The notes under the pieces: generated by a model | Seen by the model: only the letters and a program-made list of their open reading frames with translations | Told to the model about the DNA's origin: nothing | Databases searched by the model: none | Source: an uncultured Candidatus Saccharibacteria bacterium | GTDB taxonomy: Bacteria > Patescibacteria > Saccharimonadia > Saccharimonadales > UBA6022 | Assembly: GCA_946886125.1 (NCBI GenBank) | Contig: CAMPHY010000038.1 | Location: 1 to 5,932, forward strand | DNA length: 5,932 nt | Direction of reading: 5' to 3' | Translations under genes and position numbers: made by a program | Shown here: positions 5,051 to 5,932 of the stretch, piece by piece | How the letters are laid out: each line of letters starts with the position of its first letter | How positions within the stretch are numbered: the stretch's first letter is position 1

Positions 5051-5932
5051 ATGAGTCACTTCAGCCATATCGTCATTATTTATAACCCTAATAGCACAGG
5101 TAACGGTAAAAAGCTTGCCCAGGCACTCGCTTCTGATCTTGGTCAACTAACTATCGCTGCTGAAGTTCAATTAATTCCCACAAAGTACGCTGGGCACGGA
5201 GAGGAACTTGCGGCTAGATACGCTAAGCAATATCCTCGACCACTGATTGTCTCTTCTAGTGGCGATGGTGGCTACAATGAAATCATTAATGGTGTTCTTA
5301 AAAGCGGCTCTACAACTGCCACTACGAGCGTCCTACCTGCGGGTAACGCCAATGACCACCACACTGCCCTACGCGCTGTTGATTACACCAAAAGAATTGC
5401 GCGAAGTGAAGTGCAGACTATCGATACGCTACTCCTAGAGACGACCATCGATGGCAAACCATGGTGTCGTTATGCCCATTCGTACATTGGGCTTGGCATC
5501 ACACCCCAGATTGGCGAAGAACTTACAAAAGCAAAGCTCAATCCTATCAATGAAATTTGGCTCGTTTTTAGAAACTTATTTAAAGTCCGCCCCATTAAAC
5601 TTATATTTAATAACCGCGCAATACGCTATGATAGCATCGTTTTTAGTAACATCGATCGTATGTCAAAAATCATGAACCTCTCTGACAAAAGCTCAGTTAT
5701 GGATGGTAAATTTGAGATCGCCGAACTCAAAAGTGGCTCATGGCATGATATTTTTGTTCACATCTTCAAAGCATCAACTGTTGGCTTGAAGAACCCCAAG
5801 CAGGCGAGTGAGTATAAGTTCAAAACCGCTCGAGCATTGCCAGTTCAATTTGATGGTGAGGTAGAAACACTGCCCGCAGGCAGTGATGTGATAATCAGCT
5901 GCGAGTCACGCACACTTCAGTGTATTATATAG
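5051..5932 (+). CDS. Diacylglycerol kinase/YegS/sphingosine kinase-like protein
   Basis: A 293-residue protein, complete, with its TAG stop at the last base. The N-terminal nucleotide-binding domain (about 5-130) has IIYNPNSTG (9-17), the family NP motif, then SSSGDGGYNEIING (68-81), equivalent to the GGDGT-x-NEV loop. LPAGNANDHH (95-104) matches the G-T/N-x-ND segment. The C-terminal beta-rich domain ends with VQFDGEVE (265-272); D268 and E270 align with the DGE whose Asp acts as catalytic base in bacterial DgkB. The family phosphorylates diacylglycerol or related lipids with ATP; the substrate here cannot be read from sequence. The usual Thr after GGDG is Gly, and the preceding GG is SS, mild departures. 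No membrane helix is seen, so it is a soluble or peripheral enzyme. No ribosome binding site precedes the ATG, and the probable transcription start lies about 5 nt upstream. It is divergent from the membrane-protein genes. Confidence 0.9.
   Translation: MSHFSHIVIIYNPNSTGNGKKLAQALASDLGQLTIAAEVQLIPTKYAGHGEELAARYAKQYPRPLIVSSSGDGGYNEIINGVLKSGSTTATTSVLPAGNANDHHTALRAVDYTKRIARSEVQTIDTLLLETTIDGKPWCRYAHSYIGLGITPQIGEELTKAKLNPINEIWLVFRNLFKVRPIKLIFNNRAIRYDSIVFSNIDRMSKIMNLSDKSSVMDGKFEIAELKSGSWHDIFVHIFKASTVGLKNPKQASEYKFKTARALPVQFDGEVETLPAGSDVIISCESRTLQCII

Overview
The window is 5.9 kb of compact bacterial DNA with moderate GC content and clear AGGAG-type ribosome binding sites. It carries a signal-transduction cluster next to small membrane-protein genes and a lipid-kinase-like gene. 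The style (short intergenic gaps, overlapping genes, a YeaQ-type membrane protein, a single-domain REC protein and a cytosolic DAGK-like protein) suggests a member of the Candidate Phyla Radiation such as Candidatus Saccharibacteria. This placement is an inference from gene style only; no rRNA or marker gene is present. All complete genes end in TAA or TAG, and standard-code translation gives intact domains.

Positions 1-4016, all on the minus strand, hold the signalling cluster. In transcription order these are: a 732-residue soluble histidine kinase (PAS-PAS-GAF-coiled coil-HisKA-HATPase); a 152-residue Rcp1-like single-domain response regulator overlapping the kinase by 20 nt; a 381-residue protein with an N-terminal receiver fused to a second histidine kinase, overlapping the regulator by 8 nt if its GTG start is right; and, after a 64-nt gap with its own possible promoter, the start of another receiver-domain protein that runs off the window at base 1. 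The overlaps imply translational coupling. The domain set fits a branched phosphorelay: sensor kinase, small receiver, REC-kinase, output receiver. No membrane segment is visible in either kinase, so the inputs are probably cytoplasmic.

Positions 4017-4111 are a short gap with a strong 11-bp hairpin. It is either the terminator of the upstream membrane-protein gene or a structured leader of the kinase operon. Positions 4112-4885, minus strand, carry a GlsB/YeaQ/YmgE-family small membrane protein and an unrecognised four-helix membrane protein.

Positions 4886-5050 are a divergent promoter region with a 19-bp dyad. Positions 5051-5932, plus strand, hold a complete diacylglycerol kinase/YegS/sphingosine-kinase-like protein. 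Its -10-like box lies so close to the ATG, with no visible ribosome binding site, that its mRNA may be leaderless. No stretch of more than 300 bases lacks a gene. No tRNA, rRNA, CRISPR array, transposase or integration site was seen.
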